Of a stretch of DNA of 51,653 nucleotides, positions 35,493 to 45,060 are shown piece by piece. The stretch comes from CAYLWW01 sp964387585. Lineage in GTDB: Bacteria > Pseudomonadota > Alphaproteobacteria > Rickettsiales > Midichloriaceae. The notes below the pieces were generated by a model that worked only from the letters and a program-made list of their open reading frames with translations, was not told the DNA's origin and searched no databases. The position numbers were made by a program, and so were the translations under genes. The stretch is taken from NCBI GenBank assembly GCA_964387585.1, contig CAYLWW010000001.1, positions 1-51,653 on the forward strand, read 5' to 3'. Within the stretch, counting starts at the first letter, position 1. Each line of letters begins with the position of its first letter.

Positions 35493-36170
35493 ATGCTTTA
35501 CAAAGTAATTAGGTTAGTAAGGCTGCGTTTCATATTATTTTCTATTATGCTACTATATCATAATCAAATGGTTTTAGTATTTGCTTCTAATGTAGAAAAA
35601 AAACATGATATATACCAAGTTTTAGAAGAAAATATAGAGAATGACAATTCTATTGTTGAGAATGATGCATTGAAACAAATTGCTGAAAACAATGATAAGA
35701 TAGGGAAAATTACAGGATTGCCGTTACCGCGCTTTGTTGCATTAAAAGTATCAGAAGTGAATTTGCGTGCTGGACCAGGGCAAAAATATCCAATAAAGTA
35801 TACGTTTCGTTGCAGAGGTTATCCTATGGAAATGATAGCGGAATTTGAAAATTGGAGGATGGTAAAAGATATAAATGGCAATGAAGGATGGATGCATGAA
35901 AACTCATTATCAAAAGCTAGATATGTTATAATAAAAACTAATATTGTAAAAAATAATTCTTGCTCTTATATTATTCCTAAAAATGAAGCGTTATTAATGA
36001 GACTTCCTAGCGATTTATCTTTTCCTAAATATAGGTTAGAGTTAGGTTCTATAGGAAAACTCGAAAAGTGTAATGATAGTTGGTGTGAAGTGACGGTAGC
36101 GAAAAGTAATAAAGGATGGATAGCTAAGTATAATTTATGGGGAGTGTATGCTGATGAGTTAATTCATTAG
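35493..36170 (+). CDS. Secreted SH3-domain protein
   Basis: The 225-aa product has an N-terminal signal or anchor helix (FILFSIMLLYHNQMVLVFAS, about residues 14-33). The bacterial SH3 (SH3_4 type) segment includes LKVSEVNLRAGPGQKYPIKY, then the FENWRMVKDINGNEGWMHE stretch. A second SH3-like half follows (LRLELGSIGKLEKCNDSWCE region, written in the protein as YRLELGSIGKLEKC, then GWIAKYNLWGVY). Relatives are common in alphaproteobacteria and Rickettsia, and are thought to bind cell-wall peptides in the periplasm, though that has not been shown for this type. It is followed by a DsbA-like gene; its own two Cys near SIGKLEKCNDSWCEV could be a disulfide substrate. Confidence 0.8.
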   Translation: MLYKVIRLVRLRFILFSIMLLYHNQMVLVFASNVEKKHDIYQVLEENIENDNSIVENDALKQIAENNDKIGKITGLPLPRFVALKVSEVNLRAGPGQKYPIKYTFRCRGYPMEMIAEFENWRMVKDINGNEGWMHENSLSKARYVIIKTNIVKNNSCSYIIPKNEALLMRLPSDLSFPKYRLELGSIGKLEKCNDSWCEVTVAKSNKGWIAKYNLWGVYADELIH

Positions 36171-36296
36171 TATATGATATTGAAAAAAGTTTTTTGCTAA
36201 GTCTTGTTTTATTAAAAGTTCGCTTAAAGTAAATTGCTATTATAACATGAACTGATATATATTTGTCATTGTTTGGTTAATATCAAATTTAATAAT

Positions 36297-36911
36297 ATGT
36301 TAAAACTATACATAAATATTTTAAGGTTAATTTTCATTTACCTTATTCTGCATTATACTAACGCGTATGCAAGCAATGTTCCTCTACCAAGCAAAGAAGA
36401 AATATTAAATATCAGTAGCAAAGATAAAGTATTAGGTTGTGAGCAAGCAAATAACCTAATAATAGAATATTCCTCATTATCTTGCCCTAAATGCGCGGAG
36501 ATGCATTCTACTACTTTCATTAAATTAAAAAAGGAATATATAGATACTTGTAAAGCAAAGTATGTTTTTCGCGATTTCCCTACTTCAGCCTCTGCGCTAA
36601 ATGCATCGTTATTGGCTAATTGCTCGAAAAATTATTTTGACTATTTAAATATTTTGTTTTCTTCACAAAAATCATGGGCTTTTAGTCAAAATTTCAGAGA
36701 GGTGTTATTAAATATAGCTAAGTTAAATGGAATGGATATGGGAAATTTTAATAATTGCTTAGAAAACAAAGAGTTAGCTTCTTTTATTGCTCTTAGAGCT
36801 TATAACGCTTCTAAAGTTCTTGAAGTAAATTATACTCCTACATTAATAATTAATGGTAATAAAGTTGAAGGCCATTTACCATATGAAGAAATAATAAAAT
36901 ACCTCAAGTAA
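36297..36911 (+). CDS. DsbA-family periplasmic thiol-disulfide protein
   Basis: The product of about 204 aa has a signal peptide (MLKLYINILRLIFIYLILHY, cut near AYA) and a thioredoxin-fold DsbA domain. The redox motif is CPKC in YSSLSCPKCAEMHSTTF; typical DsbA has CPHC, and DsbA-like proteins vary here. The cis-Pro loop is VNYTPTLIINGNKVEG. It probably oxidises or isomerises disulfides in exported proteins. The start chosen is the ATG at 36297 because the signal peptide begins there; a TTG at 36273 would add eight polar residues. It sits between the SH3 protein and ccoO, a cytochrome whose heme Cys residues may need redox care. Confidence 0.85.
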   Translation: MLKLYINILRLIFIYLILHYTNAYASNVPLPSKEEILNISSKDKVLGCEQANNLIIEYSSLSCPKCAEMHSTTFIKLKKEYIDTCKAKYVFRDFPTSASALNASLLANCSKNYFDYLNILFSSQKSWAFSQNFREVLLNIAKLNGMDMGNFNNCLENKELASFIALRAYNASKVLEVNYTPTLIINGNKVEGHLPYEEIIKYLK

Positions 36912-36992
36912 GTTTAATCAATTATTAAATAACTTTTATTAGGTTAAATAAAATTCTATTAATGTAATGAATTAGGTATAAGTAAAATTTAG

Positions 36993-37766
36993 ATGAGCGA
37001 ATCTCAAAACCATTTGAATAGTAAAAAGCAGCATAAAAATAGTTTTTCTCATAGTAAAATAGAAAAAAATATTTTTATATTATTAGTGCTAATAGTGGTT
37101 ATATCTTCAATTGGAGCTATAATTCAGATTTTTCCTTTATTTAAAAAGGAGATCTCTATAGAGAGAGTAGAAGGAATGCGACCTTATACTCCTTTAGAAC
37201 TCGCAGGATTTAATATTTATAAACGAGAAGGATGTTATAATTGCCATAGTCAACAAATTAGGTATTTGCGTGAGGAGGTAGAGCGCTACGGGCACTACTC
37301 ACTTGCAGCTGAGAGTATGTATGATCATCCATTTGCATGGGGCTCTAAACGTACTGGGCCTGATCTTGCTAGAATAGGGGGGAAGTATTCTGATGATTGG
37401 CATGTTGAGCATTTAGCTAATCCACGTTCATTAGTGCCAGAGTCAATCATGCCAGGATATCCATTTCTGTTGCATAGCGCTTTGAGTATTGATGAATTGC
37501 AAAGGCAAATGGAAATTTTAAAAAACTTGGGGGTACCATATAGTGATGATGATATAGCAAAGTTTGCTAACGATATAAAGGTGCAGCTTAGTATAATTAA
37601 AGATCCTGATATTATAGCTGATTTTGTCAAGCGCTACCCTAATGCTACTATCAGTAAATTTAATGGTAAAGATGATAATATCACGGAAATTGATGCTTTA
37701 GTTGGATATCTGCAGAGTTTAGGTAATAAGGTTGATCTTAAAACTAACTTAGGGCGTAATTGGTGA
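36993..37766 (+). CDS. ccoO: cbb3-type cytochrome c oxidase subunit II
   Basis: CcoO is the membrane-anchored mono-heme c subunit of the high-affinity cbb3 oxidase. The 257-aa product has an anchor helix (IFILLVLIVVISSIGAIIQI, about residues 27-46), then ELAGFNIYKREGCYNCHSQQ with the CYNCH heme site. HYSLAAESMYDHPFAWGSKR, TGPDLARIGGKYSDDWH and the Met-ligand region SIMPGYPFL follow. These are diagnostic of CcoO. The usual partners ccoN (catalytic subunit) and ccoP are absent on both sides: a DsbA-like gene precedes it and cca follows on the opposite strand. They must be elsewhere if the oxidase is active. Confidence 0.94.
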   Translation: MSESQNHLNSKKQHKNSFSHSKIEKNIFILLVLIVVISSIGAIIQIFPLFKKEISIERVEGMRPYTPLELAGFNIYKREGCYNCHSQQIRYLREEVERYGHYSLAAESMYDHPFAWGSKRTGPDLARIGGKYSDDWHVEHLANPRSLVPESIMPGYPFLLHSALSIDELQRQMEILKNLGVPYSDDDIAKFANDIKVQLSIIKDPDIIADFVKRYPNATISKFNGKDDNITEIDALVGYLQSLGNKVDLKTNLGRNW

Positions 37767-37839
37767 AAATAAAGGTAAAATGCTAAAAGTTATAGTTTAA
37801 GTGAGATCTACATAACCCTTCTTAATTATAGCTCTGTTT

Positions 37840-39132
37840 TTAGATAATATGATTTTTAAGAATAGAAATTAATTTTTCTTTGCTGATTTTAAAGTTACTC
37901 CTTACCCAAATTCTATCTGCTAACTGTAAGTAATTCTTTATTGACTTATTAGTGATTCCTAAATTAATAATATCATTTCCATTTATAGGAAGAGATTTTG
38001 AATCTATATCTTTCAAAATCTTATTATTCATCAAATAGTTAAATCTATTCCTATTTCCTATACTTAAAACTTTTAACATAGAAATATAGTTGTGATACAG
38101 TTCTTTACCTAAGTGATATGCCCATTTTTTATGTAAAGATATAGGAGAAGAAAGTAAAAGTTCTTTATAGCATTCTATAGGTATTTTCGTAAACTCTTGT
38201 GGCAAGCATAGTTGCTTAAGTAGAGTATTTTCTTTATTGCTCATTTTCCAATTTTTTGCCAATGCTTCTAGAGCCACTTTATCAAATTTTGCTATTCTTA
38301 ATATAGCTGCTAAATTTATTATTGGGTTAGATTTTATAAAAGATAATTTATCTAATTGTTTATTAATTGAAAATGGTAAGTCTAAATTTATATATTCTAA
38401 AACTTTATTTTCATGCATTAATTTGAATACATTCAAAGCATAAGGCATTGAAAGAAGCTGAAATATTTCTTGTTTAATTCGTTCTTTAGATATTTTTTTT
38501 AAATGAATAGCTAGTTTTATGCTAGAGTCAAGGCTAGCAAGATCAATGTTTTTTAAACCAAGAAAAGCACAAAACCTGAAATATCTTAGAATACGTAAAT
38601 AATCTTCGTGAATTCTTTTTTCTGGGTCTCCAACAAATCTTACTATACGTTTTTTTAAATCCGATAATCCATTATAGTAATCATAAATTATACCAGATAT
38701 ATCAAGAGATAAAGCGTTTATAGTAAAATCTCTTCTAGCAGCATCTTCGTTCCAATTTTGGCTATATGATACTGATGCATGTCTACCATCACATTCTGCG
38801 TCAACTCTTAAGGTAGTAATTTCAATAGCTTGGTTTTGAATAATAGCTGTAATCGTGCCATGTTTCATTCCTGTAGGTATTATATTATTTGCAACATCAT
38901 TTAAAGCTAAGATATTTTGTTCTGGTAATAAGCTACTAGCTAAATCGTAATCTTTTACTTCTAATCCCAGTAGTAAATTTCTTACTGCACCTCCTATTAA
39001 CCTAGCTTGGCCACCATGTTTAATTATGGCTTTTATTGCTAATTTTATAGCTTTAGGTATTATTTCTTCTATGGAGTTAGATTTTTTTTTAACAAAAGAA
39101 AAGGTTTTATAAAATTTTAATTCTGTAACCAT
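37840..39132 (-). CDS. cca: CCA tRNA nucleotidyltransferase / poly(A) polymerase family protein
   Basis: The 430-aa product belongs to the class II nucleotidyltransferase family that adds CCA to tRNA 3' ends. The N-terminal palm has RLIGGAVRNLLLGLEVKDYD (with the DYDLAS metal-binding acidic pair) and the TTLRVDAECDGRHASVSYSQ stretch. EDAARRDFTINALSLD and RIHEDYLRILRYFRF follow. The C-terminal half is more divergent. The tRNA-Trp gene in this window already encodes its CCA, so the enzyme would serve repair or other tRNAs. Poly(A) polymerase cannot be ruled out from sequence alone. It is 14 bases downstream of murE on the same strand, so co-transcription is likely. Confidence 0.9.
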   Translation of the reverse strand: MVTELKFYKTFSFVKKKSNSIEEIIPKAIKLAIKAIIKHGGQARLIGGAVRNLLLGLEVKDYDLASSLLPEQNILALNDVANNIIPTGMKHGTITAIIQNQAIEITTLRVDAECDGRHASVSYSQNWNEDAARRDFTINALSLDISGIIYDYYNGLSDLKKRIVRFVGDPEKRIHEDYLRILRYFRFCAFLGLKNIDLASLDSSIKLAIHLKKISKERIKQEIFQLLSMPYALNVFKLMHENKVLEYINLDLPFSINKQLDKLSFIKSNPIINLAAILRIAKFDKVALEALAKNWKMSNKENTLLKQLCLPQEFTKIPIECYKELLLSSPISLHKKWAYHLGKELYHNYISMLKVLSIGNRNRFNYLMNNKILKDIDSKSLPINGNDIINLGITNKSIKNYLQLADRIWVRSNFKISKEKLISILKNHII

Positions 39133-39146
39133 TACTATAAATTAAT

Positions 39147-40601
39147 TTAGGTTAGTTCTTTTATAAATAATAAAACTTCCTCTTTGTCACTAAATTTATT
39201 ATTCACTCCATTGATAATTTGATAATTTTCATGCCCTTTTCCTGCTATAACTAAAATATCACCGAAGGCAAGAGAGCGTATTGCTGTGCGTATAGCTTGA
39301 CTGCGGTTAGGAATTTCTTTAGCTTTAGGGCAATAACGGATTATTTCTTCTCGTATTAGCTGAGGATTTTCATAACGAGGGTTATCATCGGTAACTATAA
39401 TATTATCGGCTAATTTTTCAGCTATTTCTCCCATGACAGAACGTTTTCCATTATCACGATTACCTCCACAACCAAATACTAGATGCAGTTTAGGTATTCG
39501 ATTAGAGGTCTTGATTCTATCAACAATTTCCTTTTTAAAATTTGCTAGTATTGTTTCTAAGCTATCGGGAGTATGAGCATAATCTACGTAAATTTTAGCA
39601 CCATTATAAGAACAAATTAGTTCTAATCTTCCTTCTGGAACTTTAATATTATTTAGGCGTTCTAATATTTTACTGAGGTTTAATCCACTTCCTATCGCTA
39701 ATCCTATAGCGCATAGTAAATTACTAACTTGTATCCTTGGAAGTGATAAGTTAACCTCGTATTTTTTGCCTAATAACTCTAGTTTAACATATTCATTACT
39801 ATAGCTTAATATTTTTAGATCTTTAGCTTGGTAGCCATATTCTAAAACTTTGATTTTTCTTTGCTTACATTTATTATAAAGTTTATCATATTCTTTAATA
39901 TCGGAATTAAGAACTGCTACATTATTTTCCTTTATTATTTCACTAAATAATCTTTCTTTTGCTAAAAAATAAGACTCTAAATTTAAGTGATAATCTAAAT
40001 GATCCCTGCTGAAATTAGTAAATCCAACAGCTTTAAAGCGTAAGTTATCTAATCTATATTGATCTAATCCATGACTTGAAGCTTCAATGGCTACATGTTC
40101 ATAGCCTTGTTTAGCTAATTGCTCTAACTCTCTATGAATTGATATAGGGTCAGGAGTAGTGAGTATAGTTTCATTAGCTATAATATTATTAGCTTCTACT
40201 GAATCACTAAAAGTTATAGTGCCAAGAGTACCAATAGCTGCACTGTTGAAGCCTAATTTATTAGCAATTTGAGCATAAAAATAAGCAGTAGATGTTTTAC
40301 CATTGGTTCCAGTTACAGCAACCAAATTATTAGGTTGTAATGGATAGAAATAACTAGCTAGATAGCTTAAAGTTTTTCTCGTGTTAGGAGTATAGAAATA
40401 ATTCACCGAGTTATCATTGATTTTTGCCTCTTCGGCTAAAATAATGAGCTTAGCTCCTTTTTTAATAGCTAGAGGTACAAAATCTTCGCCATTATAAGTA
40501 TTACCCCTTATAGCTACATAAGCATAATTACTTTCTACGTTATTATGATTATTAGCAACTCCGGTAATTTTAAGTGCTTCAAGCAGTTTAGCTAAATCCA
40601 T
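39147..40601 (-). CDS. murE: UDP-MurNAc-L-Ala-D-Glu:meso-diaminopimelate ligase
   Basis: MurE adds meso-diaminopimelate to the peptidoglycan precursor in the cytoplasm. The 484-aa product has the ATP loop VAVTGTNGKTSTAYFYAQ, ILTTPDPISIHRELEQ, EASSHGLDQYRLDNLRF and GFTNFSRDHLDYHLNLESY. The substrate-selecting motif DNPRYENP (DNPR) marks the diaminopimelate-type enzyme. GKGHENYQ lies near the end. The usual downstream gene murF is replaced by cca; upstream, mlaF is 52 bases away on the same strand. With alr, rodA, uppS and ampG it indicates DAP-type peptidoglycan. Confidence 0.97.
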   Translation of the reverse strand: MDLAKLLEALKITGVANNHNNVESNYAYVAIRGNTYNGEDFVPLAIKKGAKLIILAEEAKINDNSVNYFYTPNTRKTLSYLASYFYPLQPNNLVAVTGTNGKTSTAYFYAQIANKLGFNSAAIGTLGTITFSDSVEANNIIANETILTTPDPISIHRELEQLAKQGYEHVAIEASSHGLDQYRLDNLRFKAVGFTNFSRDHLDYHLNLESYFLAKERLFSEIIKENNVAVLNSDIKEYDKLYNKCKQRKIKVLEYGYQAKDLKILSYSNEYVKLELLGKKYEVNLSLPRIQVSNLLCAIGLAIGSGLNLSKILERLNNIKVPEGRLELICSYNGAKIYVDYAHTPDSLETILANFKKEIVDRIKTSNRIPKLHLVFGCGGNRDNGKRSVMGEIAEKLADNIIVTDDNPRYENPQLIREEIIRYCPKAKEIPNRSQAIRTAIRSLAFGDILVIAGKGHENYQIINGVNNKFSDKEEVLLFIKELT

Positions 40602-40653
40602 TTATTGACTTCTAACTAAATGTTATAGTAGGGGGAGGGTAATAAGTTTTATA

Positions 40654-41433
40654 CTAACGTTCTATAAATTCTTTGATATATGGGTGGGTTGCTTTAGTTA
40701 TATCATTAGCTCTACCATTCCAAATAATTGTACCTTCGCTAATAGCTGCTACTGTATCTGCTATAGCTTCCATGCATCTAACATCATGGGTAATAGTAAT
40801 TGCTGTAGCCTTGAGATCAGTGCATAGGTTTTTGATTAATATACTTATTTTTTTTGCTGTTACTGGATCTAAGCCAGCTGTAGGTTCATCAAAAAATATT
40901 AATTTAGGGTTATTAGCTATGGCTCTAGCTATTGCTACTCTTTTCTGCATTCCACCTGATAATTCTTCTGGATAAAGGTCAAGAATATCTTTTTGCAAAC
41001 CAACCATATCTAACTTTTCAGCAGCCAAATCAAGAGCTTGTTTTGGTGTGATTTGGTTAGTTTGTAGCAAACCAAAACAGATATTATGCCATATCGGTAA
41101 GCTATCAAATAAAGCATTACCTTGGAATAACACGCCCAAAGCGCTTATGATCTGTTGGCGCTTAGATATATGTAAGTTAGCAACTTCATTATTATAAATT
41201 TTGATACTGCTACCTAAATCTGGTAGCATAAGCCCTATAATGCACTTAAGTAAGACTGATTTGCCGCTACCAGAACCTCCAATTATAACTAAAGTTTCAC
41301 CTATGGTAATTTCCAGATTAACATCATGTAGGACATTCTTATTACCAAAAGTTTTGCTAACATTCTGTAATAATATAGCTACCTCTTGTTTATCACTTTC
41401 TATTATTTCGCTATTTAGCAATTCTTGTTCCAT
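40654..41433 (-). CDS. mlaF: MlaF, ATPase of the phospholipid-transport ABC system
   Basis: MlaF powers retrograde or anterograde phospholipid movement through MlaE at the inner membrane. The 259-aa product has Walker A IIGGSGSGKSVLLKCIIG, signature LSGGMQKRVAIARAIA and Walker B LIFFDEPTAGLDP, then an H-loop ITHDVR. The Mla-type LFQGNALFDSLPIWHNICF segment follows the Q-loop. Length fits. It is 73 bases downstream of mlaE and upstream of murE. mlaD and mlaB are not adjacent; in Rickettsia, mlaD-like genes are also separate. Confidence 0.93.
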   Translation of the reverse strand: MEQELLNSEIIESDKQEVAILLQNVSKTFGNKNVLHDVNLEITIGETLVIIGGSGSGKSVLLKCIIGLMLPDLGSSIKIYNNEVANLHISKRQQIISALGVLFQGNALFDSLPIWHNICFGLLQTNQITPKQALDLAAEKLDMVGLQKDILDLYPEELSGGMQKRVAIARAIANNPKLIFFDEPTAGLDPVTAKKISILIKNLCTDLKATAITITHDVRCMEAIADTVAAISEGTIIWNGRANDITKATHPYIKEFIER

Positions 41434-41506
41434 TGTTTTTATTTATTTAGCTTAAATTACTTTCAAAGATTTTACTGATTTTGATTTATAAGTGAATAAT
41501 ATTGAT

Positions 41507-42295
41507 TTACTGAGTAAAGAGCAAACCTGTTATTATATAATTACTTACTAAAATCATTATTGAAGCAGTAACAACTGCATTAGTGGTTGCATTGCCTACA
41601 CCTTGAGCTCCACCTTTAGAAAAATATCCTTGATAGCAACCTACTAAACATACTAAAAAGCCAAAAACTCCAGCCTTGATTAAACCTGATCTAACATCCT
41701 CAACTTGTAAATAATCGAATGTATTGCGTAAATAGCTATAAGGAGAAAAACCTAGCTTATATACTGATATTAAGTAACCACCAAAAACTCCAATGATATC
41801 AGCAATGATAACTAATAAAGGTAGCATTAAAGTTCCAGCTAATAAGCGTGGAACTACTAAGTAGCTTATAGGATTAGTGTTTAAGGTATATAATGCATCT
41901 ATTTGTTCAGTTACTCTCATACTCCCTATCTCTGCTGCCATCGAAGCTCCTAATCTACCTGCTAGCATTAAACCAGCGAGTACAGGACCTAATTCTCGAG
42001 TAATGGATAAAACAACTATAGAAGCTATGCTATTTTCTGCATTCATCCTAGAAAATCCAGTATAACTTTGTAAAGCTAATACAGCACCTGTGAATATTGC
42101 CGTCAACCCAACTACAGGAATCGAATAATATCCTATTTCTATTGATTGTTTGATAAATATACGCCAATGAAACTTGGTAGAGAAGATGGTTTTCAAAGAT
42201 TCAATAGCGAACATAAATAAACTCCCTATTGATTGTATAAAAGCTATAAAGGAAATACCTATTTTGTTTAAATAATTTATTAAAGCGCTATTCAT
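41507..42295 (-). CDS. mlaE: MlaE, permease of the phospholipid-transport ABC system
   Basis: The 262-aa, five- to six-span inner-membrane protein belongs to the MlaE/Ttg2B family. Signatures are SIEIGYYSIPVVGLTAIFTG, LSITRELGPVLAGLMLAGRL, GASMAAEIGSMRVTEQIDAL and PRLLAGTLMLPLL, with VGNATTNAVVTASIMI near the C-terminus. Its ATG overlaps the alr stop (ATGA at 42292-42295), so translation is coupled to alr. alr-mlaE-mlaF order is also found in Rickettsia, so the linkage is an old one. Confidence 0.95.
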   Translation of the reverse strand: MNSALINYLNKIGISFIAFIQSIGSLFMFAIESLKTIFSTKFHWRIFIKQSIEIGYYSIPVVGLTAIFTGAVLALQSYTGFSRMNAENSIASIVVLSITRELGPVLAGLMLAGRLGASMAAEIGSMRVTEQIDALYTLNTNPISYLVVPRLLAGTLMLPLLVIIADIIGVFGGYLISVYKLGFSPYSYLRNTFDYLQVEDVRSGLIKAGVFGFLVCLVGCYQGYFSKGGAQGVGNATTNAVVTASIMILVSNYIITGLLFTQ

Positions 42296-43497
42296 GAATA
42301 AATCCTACGATATCTGCGAGTTAAATTGGTTAATATTTGATAAGGAATGGTATTAGCATCTTGAGCTAAATCGTCTAGAGTTATTTTATCATTAATTAAC
42401 TCAACATAGCTAATACTTTCAAATTCTTTATCAGATAATTGTGAAGCATCAACGTTACATAAATCCATACTCACTCTGCCTACTATAGGAAGTGTATAAC
42501 CTAAAGCGTAGCATTTGCCCATATTACTCAATTCGCACAAATAGCCATCAGCATAGCCATACTCAATAGTTAATAATTTAGTTTGTGATTTTGTTTGAAA
42601 AGTGCAATTATAACCTACTGATTGTTTTGCTTCTATTATATTGCGCTGAATTACTCGCGCTTTTAAAGTTATCACTGGCAATATTGATTTATTATTTTTG
42701 TCTCCAGTAACTGAACTAATACCATACATGGCAGCTCCTGGTCTTACAAGGTCTAAATGATAATCGTAACCTAAAAAAATTCCTGAAGAATTACTTAAAC
42801 TAAGTATGCTACTAGGGAAATAATTAGCATATTGTTTAAATTTTTGTAATTGAGCAATATTATAAATATTATCTTTCTGTTCAGAATAAGCGAGATGGCT
42901 CATTACACATGTAAAATTAATTGCTGAAGCGATATCGGGATTATTCAATAAATGTATTAAATTTGCTTCATTAATACCTAATCTATTCATACCAGTATCT
43001 ATATGCAATACAGCTTTAGGTAGGCTATGAGATATGTTATCACCAGGTAGCTTATGATATTTTATTATTGTATTATTCCAAGTTAATATTTGCTCTATTG
43101 AATTGAGTACTGGAATAAAAGCACGATTATAGCATTCCTCAGCTTCAGCATTATTATATATTCCATGCAATACATAGATATTAAATTGGTGAGGGGATAT
43201 AGATTTACTTAACTCAATAGCTTCATCTAAATTCGCTACCCAAAAATCTTTACAACCTTCTGCGGCTAAAACTTTGCTAACCAAATTAGCACCTATTCCA
43301 TAAGCATTAGCTTTCACTACAGCACTACAGGTTACTTTTGAGCCAACATAATTTTTTATATAATTAAAGTTAGCAGTGATATTACTTAGCGATATTTCTA
43401 AGAAAGTACTACAATAAGACTTCTTATTGTTAAAAAAATAGTTATTTTCTGATAAGTTATCTACGGAAGTTTTTTTTGGTGGAATTAATGTTGTCAT
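42292..43497 (-). CDS. alr: Alanine racemase
   Basis: Alr is the PLP enzyme that makes D-alanine for peptidoglycan. The 401-aa product has the PLP-lysine site AVVKANAYGIGANLVSK, then HIDTGMNRLGI, VRPGAAMYGISSV and the second catalytic Tyr region VGYNCTFQTKSQTKLLTIEY with GYADGY. GRVSMDLCNVDAS follows. An N-terminal extension of about 25 residues (TLIPPKKTSVDNLSENNYF) precedes the conserved LEISLSNITANFNYI. It is the first gene of the alr-mlaE-mlaF-murE-cca run; the stop overlaps mlaE by 4 bases. Confidence 0.96.
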   Translation of the reverse strand: MTTLIPPKKTSVDNLSENNYFFNNKKSYCSTFLEISLSNITANFNYIKNYVGSKVTCSAVVKANAYGIGANLVSKVLAAEGCKDFWVANLDEAIELSKSISPHQFNIYVLHGIYNNAEAEECYNRAFIPVLNSIEQILTWNNTIIKYHKLPGDNISHSLPKAVLHIDTGMNRLGINEANLIHLLNNPDIASAINFTCVMSHLAYSEQKDNIYNIAQLQKFKQYANYFPSSILSLSNSSGIFLGYDYHLDLVRPGAAMYGISSVTGDKNNKSILPVITLKARVIQRNIIEAKQSVGYNCTFQTKSQTKLLTIEYGYADGYLCELSNMGKCYALGYTLPIVGRVSMDLCNVDASQLSDKEFESISYVELINDKITLDDLAQDANTIPYQILTNLTRRYRRIYS

Positions 43498-43662
43498 GCC
43501 ATATAATAATATTTATATCTAGCAAGTTAGAATAACTGAGAATAACAAATTATCATTCTTTTTTTGTTGAAAAACTATAGCTCAATTAGTAAAAACTTTC
43601 AATTAATTAACGGAGCTTCATTTTCCTTATTAGTTGGAAAATAAATTAAACTTATTTTTTAT

Positions 43663-44955
43663 TTATATAGTGTTACTTAAATTTTTCATAACTTTATATC
43701 TCACTAGAAAAAACAAGCAAATAATTGATGGTATAGAAAGTATAGTAGAAAAAGCTATAAATTTAACCCATCCCAATTTATATGCGATAGTACCGCTTGA
43801 ACTGGAGAATAATGTTCTACCAAGAACAGATATTGAAGATAATACAGCAAATTGACTTGCAGTAAATTCTTTATTACATAATTTGCTAATTAACGCTACT
43901 AAAGCAACGCTGCCTATTCCCCCAGCAATATTCTCTATCGAATTTATTATAGCTAATACTAATATATTATGCCCTACATAATATTGTATAATGAAAATAG
44001 CATTTGATAATGCTTGCAGTATACTTCCTAGAATTAGATTAAAGATAATACTAAATCTGCTAATTAGATATCCTCCTATAAACATGCCTAAGAAAGTTGC
44101 AAAAGTCCCAAATAGTTTGACGGATGTAGCTAATTCTAATTTACTATAACCTATATCAGCTAGGAAAGGGTAAGTCATAGCTCCTAGATAAGCGTCACCA
44201 AGTTTATATAACATAATGGTTAAAAAAATTAATTTCCAATGCGCTTTAGCAATCATATCTTGTAAAGGTCTATAAAAACTTGCAGCTAGACTGTATTTTA
44301 TATCATAGTCTTGAGCTTTTACTTCAAAGCATTTGTTGGGAAAGTATATTGCGCTTAATATATTGATTATAATACCTAAAATGCTAATTGCTAATCCAAA
44401 TCCTAAGTAAGCAATTTTCCATGATAAAAATGAAGAAATATACAATCCCCCTGCGCCCGATATTAACATTCCTAACCTATAACCTAGCACTGAATTTGCG
44501 CTACCGGCTCCTTGCTCATCATCAGATAATATCTCTATACGAAATGCATCTATTAAAATGTCTTGTGTAGCGGCTAAAAAAGTTACTAAAAAACCACAAA
44601 TCATTAATAAACTCATATATTCGTGTGGGTTAATATTGCTTAAAGCAAATATAGTTATTCCTAATATTGGTTGTACAATTAGTAGCCAAGCTCTTCTTTT
44701 TCCTAGATTATCTATAGTTTTTTTAGATATTAAAAAGGGTATAGAAGGTTTGTAATTATCTAATATAGGTGCCCATAAATATTTAAAGGAGTAAGGTAAA
44801 GCAAGTGTAGAAATAAAGCCTATAGTTTGTATATTTATATCATAATCAACTAGCATTGCTGATAAATTACTAGCTGTCAGTGACAAGGGTAGTCCACTTA
44901 ATATCCCTAATAAGAGTATTAACAAAAGCTTTGGTCTAAAGTAAATGAACTTCAT
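43663..44955 (-). CDS. ampG: AmpG-like MFS transporter
   Basis: The 430-aa product has about twelve membrane spans and AmpG-type features: LLILLLGILSGLPLSLTASN, FISTLALPYSFKYLWAPILD, GKRRAWLLIVQP and TFLAATQDILIDAFRIEILS. AmpG imports anhydromuropeptides from the periplasm for cell-wall recycling. Rickettsiales carry several AmpG copies whose substrates may differ, so muropeptide uptake is likely but not certain. Start at 44955 (ATG). It sits between pepA and alr on the same strand, but gaps of over 100 bases suggest separate transcription. Confidence 0.88.
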   Translation of the reverse strand: MKFIYFRPKLLLILLLGILSGLPLSLTASNLSAMLVDYDINIQTIGFISTLALPYSFKYLWAPILDNYKPSIPFLISKKTIDNLGKRRAWLLIVQPILGITIFALSNINPHEYMSLLMICGFLVTFLAATQDILIDAFRIEILSDDEQGAGSANSVLGYRLGMLISGAGGLYISSFLSWKIAYLGFGLAISILGIIINILSAIYFPNKCFEVKAQDYDIKYSLAASFYRPLQDMIAKAHWKLIFLTIMLYKLGDAYLGAMTYPFLADIGYSKLELATSVKLFGTFATFLGMFIGGYLISRFSIIFNLILGSILQALSNAIFIIQYYVGHNILVLAIINSIENIAGGIGSVALVALISKLCNKEFTASQFAVLSSISVLGRTLFSSSSGTIAYKLGWVKFIAFSTILSIPSIICLFFLVRYKVMKNLSNTI

Positions 44956-45060
44956 GAAAAGACGTAATATAAAATTTGTAATTACTAATTTTTATAGTGA
45001 TGAAAGTGGCTATTCTATTGAATGTTATACTTTCATCACTACTAATATTAGTTTTATTTT

